This document shows positions 1 to 8,791 of a stretch of 43,650 bases of DNA, piece by piece. A program made the position numbers and the translations under genes. The notes beneath the pieces were generated by a model that was given only the letters and a program-made list of their open reading frames with translations, ran no database searches and was not told the origin of the DNA. Source of the stretch: Candidatus Aegiribacteria sp. (GTDB lineage Bacteria; Fermentibacterota; Fermentibacteria; Fermentibacterales; JCC-6); assembly GCA_030620995.1 (NCBI GenBank), contig JAUXIK010000020.1, forward strand, positions 1 through 43,650. The letters are read 5' to 3'. How positions within the stretch are numbered: the first letter of the stretch is position 1; every line of letters starts with the position of its first letter.

Positions 1-19
1 TACATGCTCCTTTCTTATA

Positions 20-345
20 CTAAAATAGAACTTCGACCGTTAAAGATGTCAAGATATTCGGGAAAAGCATATTCCCATCCGAGTCAATATGCTGAACCCA
101 GACGTTGAACGTGGAAAGATCGGGGGAATCGTACCAGAAGTAGACAGCTCCTCCCCCCCCGTCCGGCATCAGTTCGGGAGTGTTCCAGGGGGTTATCGCT
201 TCCGTCCACCGCCATGTCGTAGTCCACCAGCCAGCTCTGCTGGGGGTGATCGCTGATCAACAGACCGTTCTCGGGAAAGAGCTGTGCCCGGCAGGAGAAA
301 GCAGGTAAGAATACCGCTCACGATAACAAATTTATTCATAAACAT
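20..345 (-). pseudogene. decayed gene for a small secreted protein (frameshifted)
   Basis: An ATG at 345 opens a clear signal peptide (MNKFVIVSGILTCFLLPGTA, then LS), but this frame stops within about 50 codons. Coherent protein sequence continues in the two other minus-strand frames: first ENGLLISDHPQQSWLVDYDM with AVDGS after it, then ITPWNTPELMPDGGGGAVYF, continuing through WVQHIDSDGNMLFP to a TAG at 20-22. All three frames are therefore used within 330 bases, as expected of a gene with at least two frameshifts and probably an internal deletion. The intact parent was probably a secreted repeat or propeller protein, because phrases such as WVQHIDSDGN recur in such families; that is inference. 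Sequencing error at the G/C homopolymer near 151-160 could explain one shift but hardly both. Confidence 0.6.
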
Positions 346-376
346 GTTTCTCCGTTCTCAGTCCGGCAACTTGATC

Positions 377-937
377 TTACGCCTGCAGGTCAACCAGATC
401 CTGTCCGGCAATAAAAGCCCTTTCCATCAATTCTTCATTTTCAATTATCTGTTCCCGTTTGTGAGTACCTGTCGCAATAATAGTTTCAACAACTGAAATA
501 TTAACCATCGACCACGCTTTCTTCATGTTTTCTATCTGCGCGGAAAATAGTTCCGGGTTCTCCGCTCCCTGTGTAACTATAAAAACAGTCTTTTTCTCAT
601 CAAGTCTTTTTTCGAAATTGTATCCGATAAAACAGAAAAGACGATCGGTAAATGCCTTCATCTGAGCTGTCATGTAGTAGATGTATATCGGTGTACCTAA
701 AACAATAGCATCTGCTGAACGAATTTCATCATACAGTTCCTGCATATCATCTTTCTGTATACAGACGCCGGACTTTTTGCAGGCCATACACGCCTTGCAG
801 CCGTTAATATTGAGCACGCCTATATGGAAAATGGCCGTATCAGCCCCTTTATCTTCAGCTCCATCGAGTACCTGCCTGACCAGAGCATCGGTTGTACCCT
901 CGGTTCTTGGACTTCCAACAAATGCTACAACTTTCAT
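377..937 (-). CDS. iron-sulfur flavoprotein / NADPH-dependent FMN reductase family
   Basis: The 186-residue protein has the flavodoxin-like fold of NADPH-dependent FMN reductases, opening with a beta strand and FMN-phosphate loop (VVAFVGSPRTEGTTD). Cysteines 47, 50, 53 and 59 form a compact C-x2-C-x2-C-x5-C cluster motif, characteristic of Isf-type [4Fe-4S] flavoproteins. TPIYIYYMTAQMKAFTDR is the conserved region contacting FMN. Such proteins are cytoplasmic electron carriers in anaerobes, often linked to oxidative-stress or quinone reduction. The gene lies 13 bases after the Eis-like gene on the same strand and is probably co-transcribed with it. The family is clear; the physiological partner is not. 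Confidence 0.88.
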   Translation of the reverse strand: MKVVAFVGSPRTEGTTDALVRQVLDGAEDKGADTAIFHIGVLNINGCKACMACKKSGVCIQKDDMQELYDEIRSADAIVLGTPIYIYYMTAQMKAFTDRLFCFIGYNFEKRLDEKKTVFIVTQGAENPELFSAQIENMKKAWSMVNISVVETIIATGTHKREQIIENEELMERAFIAGQDLVDLQA

Positions 938-950
938 ATTCTTCTCCTTA

Positions 951-2180
951 TCAATATTCCCAGTCGTTGCTTGGTGTCGGCAGCCGGAGTACTTCGTCCA
1001 GCTGTTTCAGAAGATCCTCCGGTCCTGCAAGATCATCTGTTACCGCAAGTCCGGAAGCCGGTCTGACTCCGAACCACATCCGGGTGAATGCGCCTACAGA
1101 AGCTTCCAGCACAGGAAGGCCGCTCCGATGACCTTTCTCTGCTCTTGATTCCGGACCGAGAGTGACGGTATAGCTGCCTGCTATCCCCCGCCAGGGAGCG
1201 TCTTTTTCCAAATACTCTTCGATTGGATCTTTCAGTTCAAGATTGAAAGAAACGATGCCCCATGGAAGAAATGTCTTTGCCATACATTTCTCCAGGTCGC
1301 ATATACGTATCTGCCAGTATGCTAAAGCCTGATGGCTGGTTTCGAATTTTGACTTCCTTGTTTTTCTCATATGCCTGAAAGGGGTTCGTATCAGATCCTG
1401 TATCTGGATAGCGGGAGGTTCATTCAGCCTGACGAGAGAGACCTGGTCACCAAGGTTCCGTATAAGGGCAAGCAGTTCAAGAAACTGAAAGTAATCTGTG
1501 TAGCTCATCCATGACACCGAATAGGGTCCATTTTCTCCTTCTGCGTGACCGCACCAGAAATGGTGAGTAAGGTTTTCCCCGTCAGGATCCATATAGCCAA
1601 GCCCGAAACCCTTCTTGCTCCACTCCATTTCCGCCCGGGTAAGTTCCTCCCTGAAGAGTGTTGTGTTGCCATGAGCCTGAAGCCTCCGGAGACGTGATCT
1701 GTGGACCAGCACATAGTCATCCTTTGTCAGACGGATTGGAGCAGGCGGGTGAATATCAATTTTAAGGCTGGACGGGTCGAGCCCTATCCAGGATTCATAC
1801 GATCCGGTACCGAACCCGAGCCTGTCGTAGTAACCCTGTTCGAACATTCCCAGTCCCGCGACCAAAGCTCCTTCAGCAGCGTCGAGTGCAATAAGCTCAG
1901 CTGTAAGTCGTCCCGCTAATCCCTGCTTCCGACCGGCATATCCTGTAGTCACGCCACATACCGCACAGAACGGAAGATCCTGTTCAAGATAGCGGAGGGA
2001 ACCGGGGGAGGAAACTGCAAGAGATTCCAGCCTGCCGTTAAGATCTCCGACAAGTACCCGGCAGCCGGCGAGAAAGGTGTCCATGATTTTCCCCTGGTCC
2101 TTATCGATCCAGCCGACCTCACGCCATATCCTGTGGCAATCCTTCTGATCCCGTTCACGGTCATACAATCTGTGAATCAT
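951..2180 (-). CDS. Eis-like GNAT N-acetyltransferase with SCP2-type C-terminal domain
   Basis: This 409-residue protein matches the length and architecture of the Eis family: an N-terminal GNAT domain, a second degenerate GNAT-like domain and a C-terminal sterol-carrier-like domain. The acetyl-CoA loop is visible as VTTGYAGRKQGLAGRLTAEL (about residues 77-96). Characterised Eis proteins acetylate amines, including aminoglycosides, but the substrate here cannot be read from sequence. The ATG at 2180 is preceded by an AAAGGAA-like ribosome site. It heads a two-gene unit with the downstream iron-sulfur flavoprotein. Confidence 0.85.
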   Translation of the reverse strand: MIHRLYDRERDQKDCHRIWREVGWIDKDQGKIMDTFLAGCRVLVGDLNGRLESLAVSSPGSLRYLEQDLPFCAVCGVTTGYAGRKQGLAGRLTAELIALDAAEGALVAGLGMFEQGYYDRLGFGTGSYESWIGLDPSSLKIDIHPPAPIRLTKDDYVLVHRSRLRRLQAHGNTTLFREELTRAEMEWSKKGFGLGYMDPDGENLTHHFWCGHAEGENGPYSVSWMSYTDYFQFLELLALIRNLGDQVSLVRLNEPPAIQIQDLIRTPFRHMRKTRKSKFETSHQALAYWQIRICDLEKCMAKTFLPWGIVSFNLELKDPIEEYLEKDAPWRGIAGSYTVTLGPESRAEKGHRSGLPVLEASVGAFTRMWFGVRPASGLAVTDDLAGPEDLLKQLDEVLRLPTPSNDWEY

Positions 2181-2217
2181 TCTGTTCCTTTACTCCAAAC
2201 CATTTTCTTTAACATAA

Positions 2218-2246
2218 ATGTAATGAAATACCGAAAACGCTGACAA
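2218..2246 (-). promoter_or_regulatory. candidate sigma70-type promoter for the Eis-like gene
   Basis: On the minus strand TTGTCA (2241-2246) and TTACAT (2218-2223) are separated by 17 bases, in the only intergenic gap upstream of the gene starting at 2180. The -10 match is modest, so this is a candidate only. Confidence 0.35.
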
Positions 2247-2285
2247 CTTCAGCTGTATTCAAATCGTTGACTTGAAATGATTCGT

Positions 2286-3560
2286 TTATGCGTACTTATT
2301 TCTATTCCAGTAGCGAAGCGTAGGAATAATCACGGCGGATGCCCCGCAGATAACCGCTGCGGCGGTTGCAATGGCAGCACCAAATCCTCCGTATTTTGGA
2401 ATGAGCAGAAAATTCAGTACAAGGTTTATGCCTGCAGAAACCATAACGCTGTACATTGAATATGAAGGCTTTCCCATTCCAAGAGACATTACAGAGAAAA
2501 GGCTTCCAAAAGGACGAATCACAGATAATGAACCCAGTACGATCAGAACAGGCCAGGCAAAGTTGTATTTGCCCTGATACAGAAAGTTCAGCAATGGTTC
2601 CGAAAAGACCGTATAAAATATTACAACAGGAAGCTGAATCAATTCGATAATAAGAACTCCACTGAGTACCCGCCTGAGAATTCCTTCCCTGTTCCCCTGT
2701 CGCCACATTCTTGATACAAGGGGCAGAAGAATCATGTTAGCGGCAATAGAAAGATTCATCACAAAAGCGGTCAGTGTGCGACATGCTCCATATCCCGCCA
2801 CTTCAGACGGAAGAGCAAGTTTTCCGAGAACCAGAATATCAGTCCTGGTATAGACAAAATTAGCAAGCCCTGTACCAAGAGAAACCATGGCAAAACCCAG
2901 TACAATTCTCATTGAAACCGATGATATGCCCAGAGCGGGAGATACAAGGTCTCGCGCCAGCCAGACGTTTATCAGCAGAGCCGCGACATTTCCGGCTATC
3001 ATCGCTCCAAATATCTGAAGAGGACTATTGAGAGAACCGGTCAGGATCATCCACCCGACCGCACCGGTTCTGACCGCGAATGAAGCAATGTCAGCTATCA
3101 TGACATCTTTCATCCTGTGCTTTGCCACAAGAAGACTTCTTGGAAGCTGAGATGCTGTGCTGACGATAATAAAGAGAGCAAGAACTTCAGGAATCCCGGC
3201 AATATCAATATCACTGTAAAAGGACTGAAGAATTCCGCTGCCGAAAACAAGAAGCAGCGCTGTGATTATCGCCATACCGGAGGCAAGGACTATCCCGGCA
3301 TTGGCCAGTTGCTGTTCTCTTTCAGTGTCACCCTCTGATGTAAATTTGATAATCGCCTGAAGAACAAATCCTCCACCGAAAAGAACACCGAACAATTGAA
3401 CGCTCCGCGCCAGAGCGTAAGCAGCAAAGGTTTCTTCCGGAAGAACCCGGACAATGAGTATTGCTACCAGTCCCCACAGTACAAGAGTTCCGCGGCTGAT
3501 CAGAGCCGGAACTCCGAGTTCGATAATCTGCTTTTTAAATTTCAGGATTTCTTTGAACAT
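2286..3560 (-). CDS. polysaccharide flippase (Wzx/MOP superfamily)
   Basis: The 424-residue protein is very hydrophobic with about 12 membrane segments and the family's N-terminal pattern (first helix around LISRGTLVLWGLVAILIVRV, then ETFAAYALARSVQ). MOP-superfamily flippases move undecaprenyl-linked oligosaccharide across the inner membrane. It is the last gene of the long minus-strand polysaccharide cluster, 25 bases after the Wzz-like gene. A second, more distant flippase lies at 13793-15217, so the cluster may handle two lipid-linked products. No function beyond glycan export can be assigned. Confidence 0.85.
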   Translation of the reverse strand: MFKEILKFKKQIIELGVPALISRGTLVLWGLVAILIVRVLPEETFAAYALARSVQLFGVLFGGGFVLQAIIKFTSEGDTEREQQLANAGIVLASGMAIITALLLVFGSGILQSFYSDIDIAGIPEVLALFIIVSTASQLPRSLLVAKHRMKDVMIADIASFAVRTGAVGWMILTGSLNSPLQIFGAMIAGNVAALLINVWLARDLVSPALGISSVSMRIVLGFAMVSLGTGLANFVYTRTDILVLGKLALPSEVAGYGACRTLTAFVMNLSIAANMILLPLVSRMWRQGNREGILRRVLSGVLIIELIQLPVVIFYTVFSEPLLNFLYQGKYNFAWPVLIVLGSLSVIRPFGSLFSVMSLGMGKPSYSMYSVMVSAGINLVLNFLLIPKYGGFGAAIATAAAVICGASAVIIPTLRYWNRNKYA

Positions 3561-3585
3561 TGTTACTCAGAATGAGATTGGGAAA

Positions 3586-4824
3586 TCAGCGGATTTCTCC
3601 TGAACCACGCTTTTTTTCTCTGATTAGAAACAACTGCTTACCAGAAGTTTTCAGAATACCCCTCCAGAAAACCCCTGTTGATTCACTTTCGAGAAGCTGC
3701 TTTGCATAGGTAACAACAGTAAGCCAGAGAAGCGAGAGAATAAGGGCGATAAAAGTATTTGTTATGACAAGCATGCCCCGTTTGGGATATGACCGGAGAG
3801 CCATTGGCACTGCCGGAACCAGAACTTCAAGAGTAGGACTTTCCTTTACTTCCTCAAGCCTCAGTGATTCCAGCTCCTGCCGAAGCATCAGATATATTAT
3901 TCGACGTGTTTCAAGGTTGATTGAGATATTCTCATACTCCTTCAGCATTGATGGAATACTGTCCAGTCCGGGAAAGAGACTGAGACTGTCTCCGGATGTC
4001 ATTCTGGTATTCAGAGTACTCCTGAGAAATGCGACTTTCCGTGCTATCTCTGAATAAGCGGAGCTGGAGTACGACATGGTTCCACTTACCCCTGACAGTT
4101 CAGCTTCGGCAAGAAGAAGCTCTGTCTCGAGAGCACCAAGCAATCCGATTGACTGCGAACCCTGCTCTTCAGGGAAAATGAGTCCTGTTTCCTCCCTGAA
4201 CCGCTCCATTCTGTTCTGCGCTACAAGAAGGGATTCTTCCGCTGTTTCCACGGATTCTTCTGCGATGATTCTGCTTCGCCTGGCTCTGCTCGTTATGATG
4301 ACGGAGAGTTCGTCGTTCGCGAACGCGATGATATCATTCACCATAGCTGCCGCTTCTTCTCTGCTCCTGCCCTCTGCAGATACAACGATCAAACCTTCAG
4401 GAGTAAGTTCAACTGATATCCATTTCCGCATTCGGTCAAGGGCAATATCCATATTGGGTGATTTGAAATATTCAAAGAAATCGTACTTCAGCATTATGCG
4501 CTCTATCACTATCCTCGAAGATAATATTTGCTGGACAAGATTGATATCCATTCCTCCCGGTGACCCTGCGCTCAGTACGCTTCCGAGACCATCAAGCCCT
4601 CCTGTAATTGCTCCAAGACCCGCTATCTGAGAAAAGGAACTTGCCTCTCCTCCAGGAACCATCGCGATTGCGGATGCGCTCCACCGCTTATCTCTCGTCA
4701 GTGCCCATACAGAACTGGCGACCGCGACAATGAAGCATAGAATTATGATTCTGCGAAGATTACATGTTATTGATCTTATCCAGTTCCCGGCAAAAGTGTT
4801 TTCCATATTATTTTGCATCTTCAT
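3586..4824 (-). CDS. Wzz-type polysaccharide chain-length regulator
   Basis: The 412-residue protein has the layout of a polysaccharide co-polymerase. There is an N-terminal membrane helix at about residues 27-45, a long periplasmic region with coiled-coil character (SVETAEESLLVAQNRMERF), then a proline-containing segment (VPAVPMALRSYPKRG) before a second helix near residue 365. No tyrosine kinase domain follows, so a cognate kinase would have to be separate. Partners are probably the adjacent Wza-like exporter (3 bases upstream) and one of the flippases. Confidence 0.83.
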   Translation of the reverse strand: MKMQNNMENTFAGNWIRSITCNLRRIIILCFIVAVASSVWALTRDKRWSASAIAMVPGGEASSFSQIAGLGAITGGLDGLGSVLSAGSPGGMDINLVQQILSSRIVIERIMLKYDFFEYFKSPNMDIALDRMRKWISVELTPEGLIVVSAEGRSREEAAAMVNDIIAFANDELSVIITSRARRSRIIAEESVETAEESLLVAQNRMERFREETGLIFPEEQGSQSIGLLGALETELLLAEAELSGVSGTMSYSSSAYSEIARKVAFLRSTLNTRMTSGDSLSLFPGLDSIPSMLKEYENISINLETRRIIYLMLRQELESLRLEEVKESPTLEVLVPAVPMALRSYPKRGMLVITNTFIALILSLLWLTVVTYAKQLLESESTGVFWRGILKTSGKQLFLIREKKRGSGEIR

Positions 4825-4827
4825 ACT

Positions 4828-6003
4828 CTATTTCGATATTGCATAAACTGTTATACCAATCGATACTGCTGTCCCTAAAATGGAAATCAGACCACTGTTT
4901 CTAGTGAACCAGTTGTAACCGACATTGATTCCATCTCCGGGAAGCAGTGTCAAATCCTCTACATACTCATCCGTTTCATATTCCTTTCCGTTCCGGAATA
5001 TGGAAATATGGGAGCCTGCGTCAGGTAATAATCCCCCGGCGGCAACAATATAATTAGAAACGGTATTCTCCGGTCTGTATATCACCGATCCGGGCCTGAT
5101 TACAGCTCCAGCGACAGTTATTGAATCGTTCATCATTACAAGCAGGATTGTATCTCCGGGGAGAATCAGCTGTTGAATAATACCCACGCTGTCAGCCCAG
5201 ACGGGAAAATGACTGTTGTTTCTTACAATTCTGGTCTCAGACATATTCACATTCCCCGGCAAACCTCCCATACGGTTAACAAGAGATTCAAAACTATCGT
5301 AAGAACCAAGCTCCCACGTTTCCACAGAGGAAATATTTTCAGGAACATCAGTCTCTGCAGCAAGATAAACCATACTAGTGCGAAGAAGATAAACAGGATT
5401 TTTACATGTTTCAAATAAAACCGAGATCCCATTACTCAGAAACGGATCACTGACCGGTGAACCTGTCAGGTGAACAATATGCAAATTCACTTCGAGAGTA
5501 TTGCCGGCAGCCGTATACAGTTTCCCGATCCTGGAACCGTATGCGGAAATGCCTCCTGCCTCCTTAACCAGATCAGAAACTCTGTCGAATGATGTCATGA
5601 CATATGTTCCGGGCGCATCAACCATGCCGCGAATACTGACTCTCAGCAAACGGGGTTCAGAAAGCGAGAGTGTAATATTCAATGACGGATAGAATCTTGA
5701 AACCATCCTTTGCAGAGCATACTGTGCCTGCTCGATCGTAAGGCCATCCACATCAACGGCTCCTATACCTGATACGGACAGATAACCATCAGAGCCAATG
5801 CGGCAGCCAGTCCAGGGAAGAACTCCCGCTACCAGTAATGCTTCCGTGCAGCCACCCTCTATTACAACTGTTACGACATCACCCGGACCAAGTATATATG
5901 AATTTCTGTCCGCCTGTTCCAGAACAGAAATACTGGTGCCTGAAGCGCTTGAAACAGGCGGAGAAACACTTTGCATAAGTATCATAATTATTGTAAGCAG
6001 CAT
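4828..6003 (-). CDS. polysaccharide export outer-membrane protein (Wza-like, SLBB domains)
   Basis: The 391-residue protein begins with a signal peptide (MLLTIIMILMQSVSPPVSSA). A Poly_export domain follows (YILGPGDVVTVVIEGG, then LSVSGIGAVDVDGLTIEQAQ), then SLBB-type beta-grasp repeats (ISIRGMVDAPGTYVM and TVAGAVIRPGSVIYRPE are typical). The C-terminus has a hydrophobic helix (LISILGTAVSIGITVYAI), comparable to the outer-membrane helix of Wza. There is no lipobox cysteine at the cleavage region, so it is probably not a lipoprotein. It forms the outer-membrane exit for the glycan with the Wzz-like protein encoded next. Confidence 0.87.
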   Translation of the reverse strand: MLLTIIMILMQSVSPPVSSASGTSISVLEQADRNSYILGPGDVVTVVIEGGCTEALLVAGVLPWTGCRIGSDGYLSVSGIGAVDVDGLTIEQAQYALQRMVSRFYPSLNITLSLSEPRLLRVSIRGMVDAPGTYVMTSFDRVSDLVKEAGGISAYGSRIGKLYTAAGNTLEVNLHIVHLTGSPVSDPFLSNGISVLFETCKNPVYLLRTSMVYLAAETDVPENISSVETWELGSYDSFESLVNRMGGLPGNVNMSETRIVRNNSHFPVWADSVGIIQQLILPGDTILLVMMNDSITVAGAVIRPGSVIYRPENTVSNYIVAAGGLLPDAGSHISIFRNGKEYETDEYVEDLTLLPGDGINVGYNWFTRNSGLISILGTAVSIGITVYAISK

Positions 6004-6042
6004 AAATTTACCTGTCCCCGCAAAACAATGTACAGTAATACA

Positions 6043-7005
6043 TTATATTCTATCCTGTCTGGAAGTCCCGGTTTGATCCCCGGTCTTCCGGAAATACTCG
6101 ATTGTAGTATCCAGACCGGTTTTAAGACAAACGACAGGTTTCCAGCCAAGTTTCTCAACAGCAAGGGAAATATCCGGTTTTCTGATCTTAGGATCATCCG
6201 TCGGCAAATCCCTGTTAACGATTGAACTCTTTGTTTTAATTCTCTCCATTACAAAGCCGGCGAACTCCCGGATAGTCATCTCTTCAGGATTACCTATATT
6301 CACAGGCCCCTCGAAGTCACTCATCATTAAACGTACCAGTCCGTCAACCGTATCGGAAACAAAACAGAAACTTCGAGTCTGGCTGCCATCACCAAAGATT
6401 GTAAGATCACGACCTGACAGTGCCTGCGAGATGAAAGCGGGGACAACTCTTCCGTCATCAGCTCTCATTCTGGGTCCGTAAGTATTGAATATCCTGGCAA
6501 TTTTTGTATTTATCCCATGAAAGCGCCTGTACGCGAACGTAAGGGCTTCTGCGAACCGCTTTGCCTCGTCATAAACTCCCCTTGGACCTACCGGATTCAC
6601 ATTCCCCCAGTAATCCTCCGTCTGGGGATGAACAAGAGGATCTCCATATACTTCACTGGTTGAAGCCAGCAGGAAGCCGGCATTCTTCTCCTTTGCGAGA
6701 CCCAGGGTTTTATGAGTTCCCAGCGATCCGACTTTAAGCGTTTGAATCGGAAAGGCAAGATAGTCAGCCGGACTTGCGGGAGAAGCAAGGTGAAAAATGA
6801 AATCAAGCTCTCCCTGTACGAAAATGTAATTTGTCACATCATGATGGATGAATGAGAAACTGCCGTTACCGGCCAAATGCGCGATGTTATCAGTCGACCC
6901 GGTAATAAGATTATCCATCGCCAGCACTTTGTGCCCTTCAGAAAGCAACCTCTCACAAAGGTGGCTGCCAATGAAACCGGCACCGCCTGTTACAAGTACT
7001 CTCAT
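6043..7005 (-). CDS. UDP-glucuronate decarboxylase-like SDR (UXS family)
   Basis: This is a 320-residue extended short-chain dehydrogenase. The NAD-binding glycine motif GGAGFIGSH is at residues 7-15, TSEVYGD at about 116-122 and the catalytic YDEAK at 145-149. YDEAKR with the downstream [10 protein letters not shown] signature is typical of UDP-glucuronate decarboxylases, which make UDP-xylose. Its start overlaps the rfbB stop by 4 bases (ATGA), so translation is coupled. A related UDP-sugar epimerase activity cannot be excluded. Confidence 0.82.
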   Translation of the reverse strand: MRVLVTGGAGFIGSHLCERLLSEGHKVLAMDNLITGSTDNIAHLAGNGSFSFIHHDVTNYIFVQGELDFIFHLASPASPADYLAFPIQTLKVGSLGTHKTLGLAKEKNAGFLLASTSEVYGDPLVHPQTEDYWGNVNPVGPRGVYDEAKRFAEALTFAYRRFHGINTKIARIFNTYGPRMRADDGRVVPAFISQALSGRDLTIFGDGSQTRSFCFVSDTVDGLVRLMMSDFEGPVNIGNPEEMTIREFAGFVMERIKTKSSIVNRDLPTDDPKIRKPDISLAVEKLGWKPVVCLKTGLDTTIEYFRKTGDQTGTSRQDRI

Positions 7006-8027
7006 CTGTTCTCCCGGGAATTACCCAATCTTTCAGAGTACATAACTCTGTAGTATTCCTTGAATCTGCCTGATTTTATCTCTTTCCACCAGGCACGATT
7101 ATTCATGTACCATGCGACTGTAAGTTCAAGCCCTTCTTCAAAGGAGATCTCAGCTTTCCAGCCAAGCTTCTCTTTTATGGAACTGACATCGAGAGCGTAG
7201 CGTCTGTCATGCCCCGGACGATCATCAATATACCTCACAAGGCCCGGGTCAGCATCTGTTGCCGCAAGTATGCCGTCGGTCACTTCCCTGTTGGTATACT
7301 CTTCCCCTGCTCCGATGTTGTAGGTGGAACCCGGAACAGGATTCTCCAGTATGAGCATCAGTGCTCTGCAATGATCGAGCACATACATCCAGTCTCGACG
7401 GTTCAGGCCGTCCCCATACAATGGAAGAGGTTCTCCGTCCAATGCGTTCGTAATGAAAAGAGGGAACAGCTTTTCGGGATACTGCCATGGTCCGTAATTA
7501 TTCGACGACCTCGTTACTACAACGGGAGTTTCATAGGTTGTCCAGTAGCTCATGGCCAGCAGTTCTCCGCCAGCCTTGGATGCCGCATACGGACTTCTCG
7601 GGGCAAGCACATCATCTTCTCGAGATTTCCCGGATTCAACACTGCCATACACTTCATCAGTAGATATCTGGAGGAAAAGATTCCGTTTCTCTTTCCTGAA
7701 TTCCTCAAGAAGAACCCTGACACCTTCAATGTCGGTCCTGACAAAAGAGGAAGAATCATCAATGGATCTGTCCACATGAGTTTCTGCCGCAAAATTGACG
7801 ATTGCGTCGCATCCATTCATCGCTTCAGCCACCGCAACCGGATCGCAGATGTCTCCCCGTATAAATGTAAAACGGGAATTGTCTTCCAGGTCAGAGAGAT
7901 TTTCCCGTCTGCCGGCATAAGTCAGCTTATCAAGAACGGTAACTTTCCATGAAGGGTTTTGATTAACCGCCATTCTTGTGAAGTTGCTCCCTATGAAACC
8001 CGCGCCGCCTGTGATTAGAAGCTTCAC
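7002..8027 (-). CDS. rfbB: dTDP-glucose 4,6-dehydratase
   Basis: The 341-residue extended SDR carries [10 protein letters not shown] (residues 7-16), the active-site TDEVYG (123-128) and YAASKAGGE with Tyr147 and Lys151, the RmlB/RfbB signature. It converts dTDP-glucose to dTDP-4-keto-6-deoxyglucose. The start overlaps the rfbA stop by 4 bases, and the stop overlaps the UXS-like start in the same way. No RfbC (3,5-epimerase) or RfbD is visible, so the final sugar is probably not simple L-rhamnose made from this cluster alone. The RMD-like reductase at 10984 could supply the following reduction. Confidence 0.92.
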   Translation of the reverse strand: MKLLITGGAGFIGSNFTRMAVNQNPSWKVTVLDKLTYAGRRENLSDLEDNSRFTFIRGDICDPVAVAEAMNGCDAIVNFAAETHVDRSIDDSSSFVRTDIEGVRVLLEEFRKEKRNLFLQISTDEVYGSVESGKSREDDVLAPRSPYAASKAGGELLAMSYWTTYETPVVVTRSSNNYGPWQYPEKLFPLFITNALDGEPLPLYGDGLNRRDWMYVLDHCRALMLILENPVPGSTYNIGAGEEYTNREVTDGILAATDADPGLVRYIDDRPGHDRRYALDVSSIKEKLGWKAEISFEEGLELTVAWYMNNRAWWKEIKSGRFKEYYRVMYSERLGNSRENR

Positions 8028-8770
8028 ATCTTTCTCCCACAGTCCACTCGCAAGCGAAGTTCCCTTGCTCTGATCCCGGCCTGCAGAAGGCCGTCAATGC
8101 TGCTTCCGGAATCCGCCCACCAGCCTTTAATAATATCTGCCTTGAGTTTACCGGCACTCAGATAGGCGTTGTTGATATCGGTGACCTCAAGTTCTCCCCT
8201 CGCGGAAGGCTGAAGCGCATCAATAACTTCAAACGCATAATCATCATACATGTATACACCGATTACGGCATAGCTGCTTCTGGGGCATTCAGGTTTTTCC
8301 ACTATTGATATAATTCTGTCTCCCTCGATCTCAGCTACTCCGTAATCTCTCGGATTGCTCACTTCCTTCAGCAGTATTCTCGCACCATTCTCCTGCTTCC
8401 GGAACCTTTTCACATATGGCTCAAGCGAATCCTCAAGAATATTGTCACCCAGAATAACAATGAATTCATCACCGCCGACAAATGCTTTTGTCAGACCTAT
8501 CGCTTCCGCTATGCCGCCTTCTCTGGTTTGATAGGCGTAATTAAGAGTATCGAGTCCGAAATACGACCCATCACCAAGGAGCCGAAGAAAATCTCCCGCG
8601 CTGTTTCCGCCTGTAACCAGCATTACATCCCTGATCCCCGCTTCTGCAAGCTTTTGAAGGGGATAAAAAATCATAGGTTGATCATAAACAGGCAGCAGAT
8701 GCTTGTTTGTTATACTGGTCAGTGGTCTGAGTCGTGTTCCAAGTCCACCCGCTAGAACAACACCTTTCAT
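8024..8770 (-). CDS. rfbA: glucose-1-phosphate thymidylyltransferase (short form)
   Basis: The 248-residue nucleotidyltransferase starts MKGVVLAGGLGTRLRPLT, the classic nucleotide-binding loop, followed by NKHLLPVYDQPMIFYPL and the metal-binding ILGDNILED. It makes dTDP-glucose for RfbB, whose gene overlaps by 4 bases. Enterobacterial RmlA is about 290 residues; this one lacks the C-terminal helical extension, as do the short archaeal-type homologues. The allosteric dTDP-rhamnose site that uses that extension is probably absent (inference). Confidence 0.9.
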   Translation of the reverse strand: MKGVVLAGGLGTRLRPLTSITNKHLLPVYDQPMIFYPLQKLAEAGIRDVMLVTGGNSAGDFLRLLGDGSYFGLDTLNYAYQTREGGIAEAIGLTKAFVGGDEFIVILGDNILEDSLEPYVKRFRKQENGARILLKEVSNPRDYGVAEIEGDRIISIVEKPECPRSSYAVIGVYMYDDYAFEVIDALQPSARGELEVTDINNAYLSAGKLKADIIKGWWADSGSSIDGLLQAGIRARELRLRVDCGRKM

Positions 8771-8791
8771 TGAATCAACCTCTTCCGGATT

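Noticed and set aside
1..19. start of another minus-strand gene at the window edge
   Set aside because: An AAGGAG site is followed by an ATG after only one base, and too little sequence remains to judge.
4076..4630. 184-residue serine-rich open frame on the plus strand
   Set aside because: It is antisense to the Wzz-like gene, has the serine-rich composition of an antisense frame and lacks a ribosome site.
7209..7952. 247-residue open frame on the plus strand
   Set aside because: It lies opposite the well-supported rfbB gene and shows no recognisable domain.
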